Below are positions 1 to 10,639 of a stretch of DNA of 64,000 nt, in pieces. A program made the position numbers and the translations under genes. The notes below the pieces were generated by a model. The model was not told where the DNA came from and did not search any database. It saw nothing but the letters and a program-made list of their open reading frames with translations. Position 1 is the stretch's first letter. Each line of letters begins with the position of its first letter. The stretch comes from Flaccisagitta enflata. Taxonomy: Eukaryota; Chaetognatha; Sagittoidea; Aphragmophora. Where the stretch lies: the NCBI GenBank assembly GCA_965153355.1, contig OZ231127.1:78926001-78990000 (forward strand), in the 5' to 3' direction.

Positions 1-660
1 ACTTGTTGGAATCCCTGTCCTGATTACCCAAGGCAGATATTTGCTGGATTCCTTGTCCACAATTTTTAGTAAGACTTGTACCTGATATCTTGTCCTCATT
101 ACCCAAAGCAAAATTATGCTGGATTGCTTGTCCTCACCACCCAAGAAATACTTGTTTAATTACTTGTTCTTACTACCCAAGGCAGACTTGATGGAATCCC
201 TGTTCTAATTACCCAAGGCAGACATAAGCTGGATTTGTTGTCCATAATTCTGAAGGCAGACTTATACCTGATATCTTGTCCTCATTACCCAATGCAGAAT
301 TTTGCTGGATTCCTTTTCCTCATTACCCAAAGCAGACTTTTGCTACATTCCTTGTCCTCAATACCCAAGAAAGACTTCCTTATTTACTTGTTCTTAATAC
401 CCAAGGCAGACTTGATGGATTCCCTGTTCCCATAACCCAGTGCGGACTTTTGCTGGTATTTTTGTCCTCATTACTCAAGGGAGACATTTGCTAGATTCCT
501 TGCCCATAATTCTGAAGGCAGACTTGGGTCTGATATCTTGTCCTTAGTAACCAAGGCAGATTTTTGGTGGATTCTTTGTCCTCACTACCCAAGAAAGACT
601 TATGTTGGTCTTAGTTGTTCCTAATACCCAAGGCAGACTTTTGCTGAATTCCTTGCAAGG
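1..660. repeat. degenerate minisatellite, about 38-bp unit
   Basis: The stretch is made of diverged units built on TACCCAAGGCAGACTT followed by a GGATTCCTTGTCCTCATT-like block. Units group into a longer period: the phrase CTGATATCTTGTCCT recurs near 82, 267 and 530. Short open frames cross it but have no codon structure. It probably continues left of the window. Confidence 0.75.
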
Positions 661-683
661 AGGAATTGACTTTCATGGAAGAG

Positions 684-1475
684 GGTATTCTACAATTGCG
701 GGGGGTAGTCGACACTTGCGGGGGGTAGTCGACACTTGCGGGGGGTAGTCAACACTTGCGGGGGGTAGTCAACACTTGCAGGGGGTAGTCGACACTTGCG
801 GCGGGTAGTCGACACTTGCGGCGGGTAGTCGACACTTGCGGCGGGTAGTCGACACTTGCGGCGGGTAGTCGACACTTGCGGGGTAGTCGACACTTGCGGG
901 GTAGTCGACACTTGCGGTGTCGTCACTTAGGGGTAGTTGACACTTGCGGGGTAGTTGACACTTGCGGGGGTAGCCGACACTTGCAGGGGTAGCCGACACT
1001 TGCGGGGTAGTTGACACTTGCGGGGGTAGTCGACAATTGCGGGGTAGTCGACACTTGCGGGGGTAGTCGACACTTGCGGGGGTAGTCGACACTTGCGGGG
1101 GTAGTCGACACTTGCGGGGTAGTCGACACTTGCGGGGGTAGTCGACACTTGCGGGGTAGTCGACACTTGCGGGGGTAGTCGACACTTGCGGGGGGTAGTC
1201 GACACTTGCGGGGGGTAGTCGACACTTGCGGGGGGTAGTCGACACTTGCGGGGGGTAGTCGACACTTGCGGGGGGTAGTTGACACTTGCGGGGGGTATTC
1301 GACACTTGCAGGGGGTATTCGACACTTGCGGGGGTTATTCGACACTTGCGGGGGGTATTCGACACTTACGGGGGGTTGTCAACACTTGCGGGGGGTTATC
1401 GACACGTGCGGGGGGTAGTTGGCACTCGGGGGGGTAGTAGACACTTGCGGGGGGGTAGTCGACACTGACGAAGTA
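684..1475. repeat. 17-20-bp GC-rich minisatellite
   Basis: About 40 head-to-tail copies of GGGGGTAGTCGACACTTGCG and shorter versions with four or three Gs. Each unit carries the palindrome GTCGAC next to a G run of 3-7. Length variants interleave, as expected for slippage in the G run. The reverse strand stays open for almost 200 codons only because the unit lacks stops in some frames; this is not a gene. Confidence 0.9.
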
Positions 1476-1734
1476 AGTTGACAAGAAACGTCCACTTCAT
1501 ATGCGGAGAATCATGTTAACCGCGGAGCTTTTTCGATGCTCCGTGGTTGAAACCGAGGAAAGGTAACTCAACTTATTTTTGCCAGCCCTCCAAATATGAA
1601 GCAAATCGGTCAAGGCGTTCAAAAGTTAGCCCATTTTTAAAAGTGTGGACGACGACAACGACGACGACGACGACGACACCCATCCGCCTCGAATTATAGT
1701 CCGCGTCGGAATGGTATTCCGTCGCGGACAAAAA
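1476..1734. other. no gene seen; short GAC tract
   Basis: Unique-looking sequence with an imperfect (GAC)n tract near 1647-1678. No exon, RNA gene or transposon end is recognisable. Confidence 0.4.
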
Positions 1735-2729
1735 ACAAGGCCGGATACACGGCTACCGAAGTCGCGTGCAGGTGGGCAGGGGCCATATTTGAGGTCACTA
1801 GAGGCAGTTTCTCCTATAAACTGGGCCGGCCAAAATCAAGCGCCTGATTGAGTTAACATTGAAAAAATAATATAATTTAATGATAGTTGCATCTATCAGC
1901 TTGAACTTTTGATTCCAGGTTCAGAATTTGATACTCTTTTTATTCATACTGAAAAAATCATTTAAAGTCTTAAACTGTGTTTAATTATATAAATTTTTAT
2001 GAAAAACAGTGTGACATAAGTGTGACAAGGTGTTAACCCGATAGGACACTTTTTTAAAAATCAATATCACCGGCTAGAATTGACATGAAGGTCTGAAATT
2101 TGGCATGTAACCTGGGTTATGTCTTTACTAAATAGGGGGGAAATTTTTTTTTTCATCACGCTTAGAAATCTGTTGTTTTATGTATAGCATATTACTACAT
2201 CAAAATTGAATATTTTATCATTTTTGACAAATCAACTAAGAGTGAACTTTTTCCATAGTAAATGACCACCGATCACCATGAAATTTTTTGTTTCTTTAGG
2301 GATAGCAGTCATACAAAAATGACCCATAGTTGGATAGGCTTGACAATTTCTTGGTGCCCTTATCATAGTAGATATGAAGTGTGACACAAGTGTGACAGGG
2401 AAAATAGGCTTATTTGGCTCTACTTTTGGCCACCTAACCTATCAAAATCTTGACTATGAAGCTTGTATGTGGGACACTTGGTTCCAGGAGATGTACCAGA
2501 ACAGTTGTAATCATCAACAAAATTATTAATGAGAGGAAACTGTGTTTATCTGCCTACCAAATCATGTTTTTCAGCTGGCCCACTTTATAGGAGAAATTGC
2601 CTAGACCATTTGGGCAGGAGCATTAAGGTCAAAGAAATATAATCATAAAAAAAGTAAAATGTGACTGACCGACCAACCAACCGACCGACCGACAAAGCGG
2701 GTTGTAGAGTCGCGTGCAGGTGACTTAAA
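1735..2729 (+). mobile_element. PCG element, split by a nested inverted-repeat element
   Basis: The left end is ACAAGGCCGGATACACGGCT followed by AGTCGCGTGC and GGTGGGCAGGGGC. The right part has a GACC/AACC array (about 2668-2692) and ends with an imperfect hairpin, AGTCGCGTGCAGGTGACT, followed by TAAAA. The 800-bp element at 1802-2601 interrupts it. The two halves join to match the uninterrupted copy at 18264-18477 (AGGTCAC, then ATTTGGGCAGGAGC), which shows the nesting directly. Confidence 0.8.
1802..2601. mobile_element. 800-bp inverted-repeat element, copy 1
   Basis: Terminal inverted repeats of about 30 bp (left AGGCAGTTTCTCCTATAAA, right GGCAATTTCTCCTATAAA read inward) flank an AT-rich interior with no open frame. 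TAG occurs on both sides (1799-1801 and 2602-2604), so the target duplication is TAG, or TA. A second copy lies at 7342-8145. This is a non-autonomous DNA transposon; the superfamily is uncertain (PIF/Harbinger-like or Tc1-like by duplication length). Confidence 0.8.
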
Positions 2730-2990
2730 AAACAAGAAAAGGATGCACGTGTACCACCTTTATCTTTTTCATCAGATATGTCTTTTATCAATGTTATCAG
2801 TCATGACTGTTTTTGTCTCATAACAACAATATTAAAAAGGCAGAGGGCTGTAAACAGAAATTATGACCATTTGACATCTCCTTGAATTTGGAAATTGCAA
2901 TTGCAAATCTTGCAGTGAATCAACTGAAACACGTTTTAGTCTTCAATGAGAAGAAAGACTTTTTCACCTATTAAATTGTAGACCTTCTTA
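2730..2990. other. no feature seen
   Basis: AT-rich sequence between two PCG copies. No exon or repeat end is recognisable. Confidence 0.35.
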
Positions 2991-2995
2991 GCAGA

Positions 2996-3137
2996 ACAAG
3001 GCCGGATACACAGCAATCCAGTTGCGGACGGTTGAGCAGGGGCGGTAATGCCAAAACCGCTCGCAATTCATAAATGTTACGGACCGACGGACTGACCAAC
3101 ACAGCAAGGTGTAGAGTCGAGTGTCCGCGACCAAAAA
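2996..3137 (+). mobile_element. PCG element, short diverged copy
   Basis: Starts ACAAGGCCGGATACACAGC, carries AGTTGCGGACGG near the left end and a brief GACC stretch, and ends in AGTCGAGTGTCCGCGACC, then AAAAAC. The hairpin arms no longer pair perfectly, so this is an aged copy. Confidence 0.7.
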
Positions 3138-3256
3138 CATGTTCTCACCAAATCTCCAACATGCAGAGCTCAACACTTTCTTGTTCGTCATTACCAAAAC
3201 GAAAAAAAGCAAAACTGATATATTCTCAAACAACAATCCTAAACAGGGTAGTACTA

Positions 3257-3422
3257 CTGGGTGGGTGGGACTATTACACCTAAATCTTTCAAAAACCTCT
3301 CCAACAGTAGGATCATGGCGGTATTATGAAGATCATGTCTCATGGCAAATCTTGTTATTTTTCTAAATGACGGCATTTGCCACTTTTGGAGAGGTTTTGA
3401 AGGATTTATTAGCCCTACCCAG
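3257..3422. mobile_element. small hAT-like inverted-repeat element
   Basis: A 166-bp element. Both arms read CTGGGT then GGG..CTA, followed by TTCAAAA.CCTCTCCAA. The 8-bp flanks TAGTACTA and TCGTACTG match at 6 of 8 positions, consistent with a diverged hAT duplication. The arms resemble those of the element at 31510-31833. Confidence 0.6.
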
Positions 3423-3479
3423 TCGTACTGTCTATTACTTGACCCAAATTTGCTATGTCACATGAGCGAAACCTACTAT

Positions 3480-3900
3480 GTCACTTAACCGAAACATTCT
3501 ATAGCATTATGCAACATACCAAGGCATAAATACTCAGTGGCTCCGTGGACAGAACAGCACTTGAATTTTTTCTGGAGGCTGTGACCTTATCTTCCTTACC
3601 GAGGCATAAATACTCGGTGGCCCCAAGGACGGAACAGCACTTGAGCGAAACTTACTAAATACTTAGGCATCATGAAACATACCAAGGCACAAATACTCGA
3701 AAGCTCCATAGACGGAACAGCACATACTAAAACGCGCCGATTAGAATCATCTCCAATGCATATCTTTTGGAGGCTGTGACCTAATCTTCCTTACCGAGGC
3801 ATAAATACTCGATGGCCCCATGGACGGAACAGCATTTGAATTTCTTCTGGAGGCTGTGACCCAATCTTCCTTTGCCTTTGTGACTCTTTGGAATCAAGAA
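3480..3900. repeat. imperfect tandem repeat, 80-110-bp units
   Basis: The phrase ACCGAGGCATAAATACTCGG, followed by GGCCCC and GGACGGAACAGCA, recurs near 3518, 3598, 3682 and 3794, with TTCTGGAGGCTGTGACC blocks between some copies. Confidence 0.65.
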
Positions 3901-4088
3901 TAGATCAACCAGAAACAACTGCAGGAGTAAGAAAGGAAAACAAGGCCAAGTAAAGCAATTATGCGTTGTGAAGGAATCTTGTGAATGAATCTTGTGGATG
4001 AATAAATGAATTGATGAGTGAGCGAAACAGGCTCACTAAGCTCATTTTATAATGACATAAACTTGTAAAATGTTTTTCACATCTGCTT

Positions 4089-4106
4089 AGTCGCGTGCAC
4101 GCGACT
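4089..4106. repeat. solo PCG hairpin
   Basis: A perfect 18-bp palindrome, AGTCGCGTGCACGCGACT, followed by CTACCACGCG. No GTCC array or opposite PCG end follows, so it is a truncated copy. Confidence 0.7.
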
Positions 4107-4169
4107 CTACCACGCGAATAAAAAAAAATACGCACCTCTTCATTTATAGATAAAAAAGACAGAAAAAGT

Positions 4170-4500
4170 TGTTCAAAGTGTTTTTACTTCAGGCAATTTT
4201 GAAGATTTTTGAATTTTCTTTCAATCTAGACCAATCCCAGGTCTGTATCTCAAACCGTTTAAAAGTTACAGCCTTTCAAAGTCAACCAATATTTTGGGCA
4301 CATGAAAAATATTTAATCATTAAAAAAATTGTTTGTCATTTCTATATCCAATGATAAGGCCTGAAAAAAGTTTTTGAGTATTTTTCAGGCAAAGCAATCT
4401 TAAAGATTTTTGAATTTTCTTTCATTCTAGACCAATCCCAAGTCTGTATCTCAAACGGTTTAGAAGTTACAGCTCATCAAAGTGAAACACTAGTTTTCTT
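4170..4500. repeat. tandem duplication, about 210-bp unit
   Basis: Two copies of a block containing TTTTTGAATTTTCTTTCA, CTAGACCAATCCCA and GTCTGTATCTCAAACNGTTT, starting near 4180 and 4390. No coding potential. Confidence 0.6.
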
Positions 4501-4595
4501 GAATTTTTTTTTCTTATAGAATTGTGAAAACGATTTTTGACTATTTTTACTCTTTTTTTTACCACGCATAAACGCCTTAAGATTAAGGTTTTTTT

Positions 4596-4974
4596 AGTCG
4601 CGTGCACGCGACTCTACACCTTGGTCTGTCGGTCGGTCCGTCCGTCCGAAATATTTTTGAATTTTTATCGTTTTTAACGTTTCTTAACATGTTTTAACAT
4701 TTTTTAACAATTTTTTACATTCTTTAACATTTTTTAACATTTTTTTACATTTTTTTACATTTTTTAACATTTCTTAAATTTTAGCTTTTTTTAACATTTC
4801 TAAAGTTTTTTTAACATTTTTAACATTTTTTAACATTTTTCAACATTTTTTAACATTCATTAACATTTTTTAACTTTTTATAACTTTTTTTAACATTCTT
4901 AACATTTCAACATGTTTTTGCTCTTTTGTTTGTCATTTCCCGACGCACGCGACTGTTGCCCTTTTGGGCTTGTT
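4596..4974 (-). mobile_element. PCG element with internal TTTTTAACA array
   Basis: Begins with the perfect palindrome AGTCGCGTGCACGCGACT, then CTACACC and a GTCG/GTCC run (4626-4648). A block of about 250 bp of TTTTTAACA-like units follows, and then a degraded far end (GCACGCGACTGTTGCC, then GGCTTGTT). The T-rich array replaces the usual interior. Confidence 0.7.
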
Positions 4975-5090
4975 CATTTTGATCCTGAAAGCTTAAATAC
5001 TAGGCTTTCCATTGGTGCAAAGCATTCAACTTGAAATCAAATCGAAAATGGTCAAAATGGTCATTTAAGAATGCGTCTTTTTTATTGATC

Positions 5091-5262
5091 CGCGTGGTAC
5101 TGCACGCGACTCTACACCTCTTACTGTCGCTCAGTTCCTTTGTCCGTCGCACTCTGCTTTTATGGCGTCTCTGGGGGATTTTTGCATTACTGTTGCCCTA
5201 ACGCTCGAGGAGCCCAAGCCCACCCGCACACGACTTGAGTGGCCGTGTAGCCGGCCTTACTG
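5091..5262 (-). mobile_element. PCG element, diverged
   Basis: An imperfect hairpin (CGCGTGGTACTGCACGCG) is followed by CTCTACACC, a weak GTCC stretch, CCCACCCGCACACGACTT and the terminal CCGGCCTTAC. Complete in layout but with many substitutions. Confidence 0.65.
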
Positions 5263-5639
5263 TCTTGCTAATATGTATATCGACAAGCATTATGGGACAT
5301 AACTACCAAAAAAATAATGCAAACATCGGTGACGTTTGGAAACTTCATTGAATTTCTGATCGAATGGCGCAAACCACATTTTTCTAAGTTAATTCATTTA
5401 GAAATGACAAGCAAAACAAAGTTACTACTTCAAATGGAAAATGGCGAAAAAAATGCATTTTAAGATTTTGAAAATTGTGGAGGAAACCAGTTGAGGAAGA
5501 GTGTTCCTCTGGCACTCTGCGCCCTGACAACAAAGCATTCACCATGGCGTTAAGTTGTTTCCGGGTTGACCTGGAAACTGAAGATTTGCAAGAAGCAAGA
5601 ACACTGTAAGAAATCGCTCTAGCGAAAGGCAAGTTAAAG

Positions 5640-6660
5640 GCTGTATTTTTTGTTTTTTTGAAAAATTTAGCGGAACGCCCGTTTCGCTAGAAAGACTTGC
5701 GGCGCTTAAAAAGCAGCGGCAGGAGAGCTAACTAAAGGCGATGTAAGGCCTTTCGCTAATAAGAAGCTGCGTGTACCGCTGTCGTGTGCACGCAGCTTCT
5801 TTTTTTTTTATTCTGGCAAATTAAGGGACCTTTTGCTAATCATTAGCGAATAGTTCCAAAAAAGTTCTGGGGAAGAGGGATTTTGCGGCAACTTCTTCTT
5901 CTTCTTTCTTCTTTTTTCTTTTTTTTTTTTTTTGATTTTTCTTTTTCTTCTTTTTCTTTTTTTTCCCAACTAATGGTGCCATTTGCTAATATTTCAATGT
6001 TACCTTCGGGATTCGATCCACTGGCCTTGGCGCTTGAAGTCCGCTCCCTTACCGATGTGGCCACCACAGCTTCTGATCTTACACAGCAGCATCACATGCT
6101 ATATTCTACTGCAGTGCGCAAGCAAAATGGTGCCATTCGCTAGCTAATATGCAGCGTCTGCATCAGCAGCTGCGGCAGATCAGTAAAATGTCTCCTGCGA
6201 CCGAGCAAGCCCGGTCTGATTTGGACCTGAAATGGTCCCTTTCGCTAATATGCAGGCCCCGCTTCAGCAGCAGCTGCAGATCAGTAAAATGTCTCCTGCG
6301 ACCGAGCGAGCCAAATCAGAATCGGATCAAAATGGTCCCTTTCGCTAATAGGCAGCGCTCGCATCAGCAGCCGCTGCAGATCTGAAGTGACGTCACCACG
6401 CTCCAGCGAGCTAGGTCAGTTTTGGACCAAAAACGGTCCCTTTCGCTAATAAGCAGCGTCAACATCAGCATCAGCATCAGCGGCAGATCCGTACGGGCCC
6501 CCGAAATTTTAGGTCTTTCGCTAAAATCGGTCTTTCGCCAAAAAAATCGCAATTTTTTCATATTTTTTCCTTATAATCGTCCCATTTTGCTTAGTTTCGC
6601 CTAGTTTTGCCTTTCGCTAGGAAAATAACCGAATCGGTGCCTTTCGCGAACACGATTTCC
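5640..6660. repeat. repeat region with about 105-bp tandem units
   Basis: Four copies of a unit with TGGTCCCTTTCGCTAATA, GCAGCG and CATCAGCAGC.GC.GATC lie near 6125, 6230, 6335 and 6435. Further CTTTCGCTA motifs extend to both sides (5690-5840 and 6505-6650). A T-rich tract occupies 5905-5965. No conserved frame is seen. Confidence 0.65.
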
Positions 6661-6983
6661 TACAGTGAAGCTGCAGAAGAACGCGCCATGTCGAAGGCCG
6701 GGCTGAAAAAAATTGCTCTCTAGATGTGGGAGAACATCACGCCATCATACCTTCAATTGATTTACAAAAGCATACCAAGGCGCAAGAAAGCTGAAGTTGA
6801 TGCCTAGGAAGGTCACACAAAGTAGAAGTGGTATTTTACAAATGTTATATGCATTAATTGATGAAAAATTAAACTGTATTGTATCTTGTCGATATACTTT
6901 ATGGCAAGATAGTATTGAACAACTTTCCGCACGCTTGAATAACCAATTTACCATTACACTATATTTTTCATCCTTAACATAAA

Positions 6984-7128
6984 ACGAGGCCGGATACGCA
7001 TGCGGCCAATCTAGCAGTTGATTTTGAGCATGGGCAATAATCAAAAACCTAGAATAAAAAGCAAAACAAATTGTCACGGACAAACGGACGGACTTATGGA
7101 CAAAGCGGGTTATAGTCGTGTGCACGTG
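6984..7128 (+). mobile_element. PCG element, short diverged copy
   Basis: Starts ACGAGGCCGGATACGC and ends with ACAAAGCGGGTTATAGTCGTGTGCACGTGA, given here only as its ends: ACAAAGCGGGTTATAG then AGTCGTGTGCACGTGA. The GACGG array is only a few units. A short tandem GAAAAAGT repeat follows directly. Confidence 0.65.
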
Positions 7129-7341
7129 AAAAAGTGAAAAAGTGAAAAAGTGAAGACAAATGTGACCTCCATGCTTTCACTGAAGTGTTGTTTGATGAAA
7201 TAGTCGTTAAATTCGATGACGATGAAACTGAATAGGCAAGCAGCAACAAAAGCGTACCTGCCATGAAGAGAAACATTTAAACGAGTGTAGTGATCACCGA
7301 TTATAATTAACACTTTTTGGGCAAGTCTTCAATGTTCTTAG

Positions 7342-8145
7342 AGGCAGTTTCTCCTATAAACCGGGCTGACCAAAATCAAGCGCCTGATTGAGTTAACATT
7401 GAAAAAAATAATATAATTCTATGATAGTTGCATCTATCAGCTTGAAATTTTGGCTCTAGGCTCAGAATTTGATACTCTTTCAAGTCATACTGAAAAAATC
7501 ACTTACAGTCTTAAACTGTTTTTCATAATATGATTTTTTATGAAAAACAGTGTGACATAGTGTGACAAGGTGTTAACTCGATAGGACACTTTTTTAAAAA
7601 ATCAATATCTTTGGCTAGAAATGACATGAAGGTCTGAAATTTGGCATATAACCTGGGTTATGACTTTACTAAACAGGGAAAATAAAGAAATTTTCCATCA
7701 TACCTAAAAGTATGTTTTTTTTTATATAGCATATTACTATATCAAGATTAAGTATTTTATCATTTTTGACTTATCAACTATGAGCAAATTTTTTCCATAG
7801 TAAATGACCACCAATCACTATGAAATTTTTGGTGTTTCTTTAGGGATAGCAATGGCACAGAAATGACCCATAGTTGGATAGGCTTGAAAATTTTTTGGTG
7901 TCTTCATTATAGTAGATATGAAGTGTGACACAAGTGTGACAGGGAAAATAGTCTTGTTGGCTCTTTTTTTGGCCACCTAACCTATCAAAATCTTGATTAT
8001 GAAGCATGTATGTTGGGCACTTGGTCCCAGGGGATGTCTTAGAACAGCTATCATCATCGGCAAAATGATTGGTGAGAGGATACTTTGTTTTTTTTGTCTA
8101 CCAAATCATGTTTTTCAGCCGGCCCACTTTATAGGAGAAATTGCC
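7342..8145. mobile_element. 800-bp inverted-repeat element, copy 2
   Basis: Collinear with copy 1 at 1802-2601 and with the same terminal inverted repeats. TAG flanks both ends (7339-7341 and 8146-8148). TGTTCTTA also occurs on both sides (7333-7340 and 8151-8158), so an 8-bp duplication cannot be excluded from this copy alone. No open frame. Confidence 0.8.
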
Positions 8146-8175
8146 TAGAGTGTTCTTAATCTAATCTCAGTTTTA

Positions 8176-8421
8176 AGTCGCGTGCACGCGACTCTATAAC
8201 CCGCTATGTCGGTCGGTCGGTCCGTCCGTCCGTCCGTCCGTCCGTCCGTCCGTCCGTCCGTCCGTCCGTCCGTCCGTCCGTCCGTCCGTCACCTTTTCTT
8301 TTTTTTTTTGGGCGTTTATGGCGTTTTCGAGCACTCCTACCCAAATGCTTGAGTTAGACTTTTTCATCACTGCCCCTGCCCACCCGCACGTGACTTAGGT
8401 AGCCGTGTATCCGGCCTTGTT
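8176..8421 (-). mobile_element. PCG element, full length
   Basis: Perfect palindrome AGTCGCGTGCACGCGACT (8176-8193), CTATAACCCGC, a GTCG/GTCC array (8208-8290), TTTTTTTTTGGGCGTTTA, then CCCACCCGCACGTGACTT, GGTAGCCGTGTATCCGG and CCTTGTT. One of the cleanest copies in the window. Confidence 0.85.
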
Positions 8422-8429
8422 GACCTTCA

Positions 8430-9029
8430 ATTTAGAACATTCTTAATTGGTTTGAGTTTGTTTTCTACAAAATAGCGGGAAAGTGTCAATAAAACAACAA
8501 AGCAGCAGGTTTAAGATTCATAGTAAATGAAAATAAAGTAAAACCACTGTAAAAACAAGAAAAATATCATAATTATTTTTTTGTTTATCATTTTCGATGA
8601 AAATATAAAGCTTTCTTAAATTTCATGCAAGTTCTTAAATTTCTAAAGATTTTAAACCAAATGTTGTTAAATTTTTGAAGAAATGAAGGCTTTCAATCAT
8701 CTTAGCATGCCCTAAAATTTTTGGGGATTTTAAGCCTAACGTTCTTATAAACTTGGTTCTTGTAAAAAGAAAAAAGTGTAATTCTTAAGCAAGGAACACC
8801 AATTGTGTAATTAGCATCAAAAGCAGAATAAGCAGGCAGGGCATAAGGTTTTTTTTAAGTTGCGCATCAACCAAACAATTAAAGCCTCAAGCCTCAAGTG
8901 TTACCCCATGTAAACCAGTCTCGCGTGTAAGATGCACAAGTATCCCAGGAGAGCCAAAACTATTCCGAAGCCACCTGTCAGTCATGGCAGTAAAAAAAAG
9001 TTGTCATTGATCAATGACTAATGTTTACT
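8430..9029. other. no feature seen
   Basis: AT-rich sequence. No exon, tandem array or inverted repeat is recognisable. Confidence 0.35.
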
Positions 9030-9068
9030 CAGAAACCAGCCACAGCTCGAGAGTTAGGTTGATTAGTT

Positions 9069-9664
9069 GGTACAATTGTACAATCATCTGTGATCAGCGG
9101 CGTAGGAGAAGGGACTTCCGGGACTTCTATGGAAGTCCCTGTTGTCGGGACACTGAAGTTGTCGGGACACTAAATTAACCAAAAGAAAAAAGGGAAGAAG
9201 GAAAAAAAGAGGGAAAGGAAAGGAAAACAGGAAAAAAAGATGAAAAAAAAAGAAGGAAAGAAAAAGAAAGAAAAGAAAAATTAAATGTTTATTTGCTTAA
9301 AAAATGCAGAATTAAAAAACTTTAATGGTTACATGGTAAAAATTACAAGTTGGTTTTGATTGTGAGACTAGATTTGTGGGACACCATTAAGGTATGGAAG
9401 TCCCAAAAATCTTTACTCTCCTACGCCGCTGTCTGTGATCTTTTGTTTTTAAGACTTTCTAAGCGGTTTTTTAAGTTAGGGTTAGGGGTGGGTTTAGGGT
9501 TAGGGTTGGGGGTGGTTTTAGGGTTAGGGTTAGGGACAGGGTTAGCTTTAGGGCTAAGGGTTGGCTGGGTTTTATGTATTACAGCCCGAAGCTATTCAAA
9601 TAAAATTCGCTCTGGCAGAGGATTTGGAAAGAAAAACAAAATCGTGCAGAGAATCATTTTTTCC
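9069..9664. mobile_element. dispersed repeat with telomere-like GGGTTAGG tract
   Basis: The insertion splits the tandem array, with GATTAGTT on both sides (9061-9068 and 9665-9672); because the array unit itself contains GATTAGTT, this duplication is not decisive. Positions 9476-9555 are degenerate GGGTTAGGG repeats, followed by GGGCTAAGGGTTGGCTGGG. A reverse-complement relative lies at about 49740-49960 and another spans the junction near 62080-62160. It is itself interrupted by the hAT-like element at 9095-9431. Confidence 0.65.
9095..9431. mobile_element. hAT-type small inverted-repeat element
   Basis: A 337-bp element with 15-bp terminal inverted repeats CAGCGGCGTAGGAGA and a perfect 8-bp target duplication TCTGTGAT (9087-9094 and 9432-9439). 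CAG..GCG ends plus 8-bp duplications are classic for hAT. The interior is GGAAGTCCC arms around an A/G-rich stretch, with no open frame. The related repeat at 49.9 kb carries the matching empty site. Confidence 0.85.
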
Positions 9665-10426
9665 GATTAGTTAATTGATGTGGACTTAAAACCAGCCATA
9701 GCTTGAGAGTTATGTTAATAAGTTAGTTGATGTGGACTTAAAACCAGCCATAGCTTGAGAGTTATGTCGATTAGTTTGTTGATGAAGACTCAAAACCAGT
9801 CGTAGCTTGAGAGTTATGTAGATTAGTTAGTTGATGTCGACTCAAAATCAGTCATAGCTTGAGATTCATGTTGGTTAGTTGGTTGATGTCGACTCACAAA
9901 AAAGCCATCTAGCTTGAGATAAAATATAAGTGCCGATGATTCAATTGATGTTGATTCATAAACTAGCGATAGCTAGAGATTAGTCTTGGTCGTATGGAAA
10001 AATATGGTGTCAGTAGATTGATGTCAACTTGTAAACTAATGATTAGTGTTGGTCGGTAAGTTGATGATGACTCACAAACGAGCGATAGTTTGAGCTCCGT
10101 GTTGGTTGGATCCTCAACGTTGAGAAGCTGGTCATCGGGCGCCTGCTTGTTGACTACCGGAAGTGATTCGCCTTTCTGCTCGTCGTAATATTTCGCCTTT
10201 ACGAACAACATATGCGTGAAACTTCGTCTGCAAGCAAGGGGAGTCACGTGCATACACTAACACTAAAAGAAGTAAGGCAACAGAACCGGGCAAACGCTTA
10301 CACAATTATGCATATGAGAATCCAGCCAGTGTATCAATTTGGCCCTGGCATCGCCTAATAATCCCCTTCCCCCAAAAAAAGGAGAAAGGACAGGGGCAAA
10401 CTGCAATTGAGAGAATTTAATGCATA

Positions 10427-10427
<1 letters not shown>

Positions 10428-10525
<98 letters not shown>

Positions 10526-10541
10526 GCGCGCGCGCACGCAA
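10428..10541. repeat. (CA)n microsatellite
   Basis: An uninterrupted CA tract of about 95 bp, ending in CG dinucleotides. Confidence 0.95.
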
Positions 10542-10639
10542 TTGAAAACATAGCAAACAACAGCTTTACAGCGCTTTTTATGCGAAGTTTAGGGACAGGA
10601 GGGAGGGGGGACACCAGATAGGCGAAGCCATGACAGACT

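Larger units (their letters stand above)
9030..10090. repeat. 55-60-bp tandem array, interrupted
   Basis: Units carry GACTCA.AAACCAGCCATAG, then CTTGAGAGTTATGT and GATTAGTTGGTTGATGT. One unit lies at about 9030-9070 and at least seven degenerate units at about 9665-10090. The array is split by the insertion at 9069-9664. Confidence 0.75.

Noticed and set aside
769-1365. Open frames of 130-200 codons on the minus strand
   Set aside because: They are read through the 20-bp minisatellite and translate to a simple repeat; other frames are equally open.
684-1475. CRISPR-like array
   Set aside because: Contiguous tandem units without unique spacers, in a eukaryotic genome.
7333-8158. 8-bp duplication TGTTCTTA as the target duplication of the 800-bp element
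   Set aside because: The other copy supports only TAG at its ends, and TAG fits both copies. TGTTCTTA may be a pre-existing local repeat.
9478-9555. GGGTTAGGG-like tract as a chromosome end or true telomere
   Set aside because: It is short, degenerate, internal, and part of a dispersed repeat with copies near 49.85 and 62.08 kb.
9350-9670. A 106-codon frame with Leu-Gly repeats
   Set aside because: It crosses the hAT element boundary and translates the TTAGGG-like tract.
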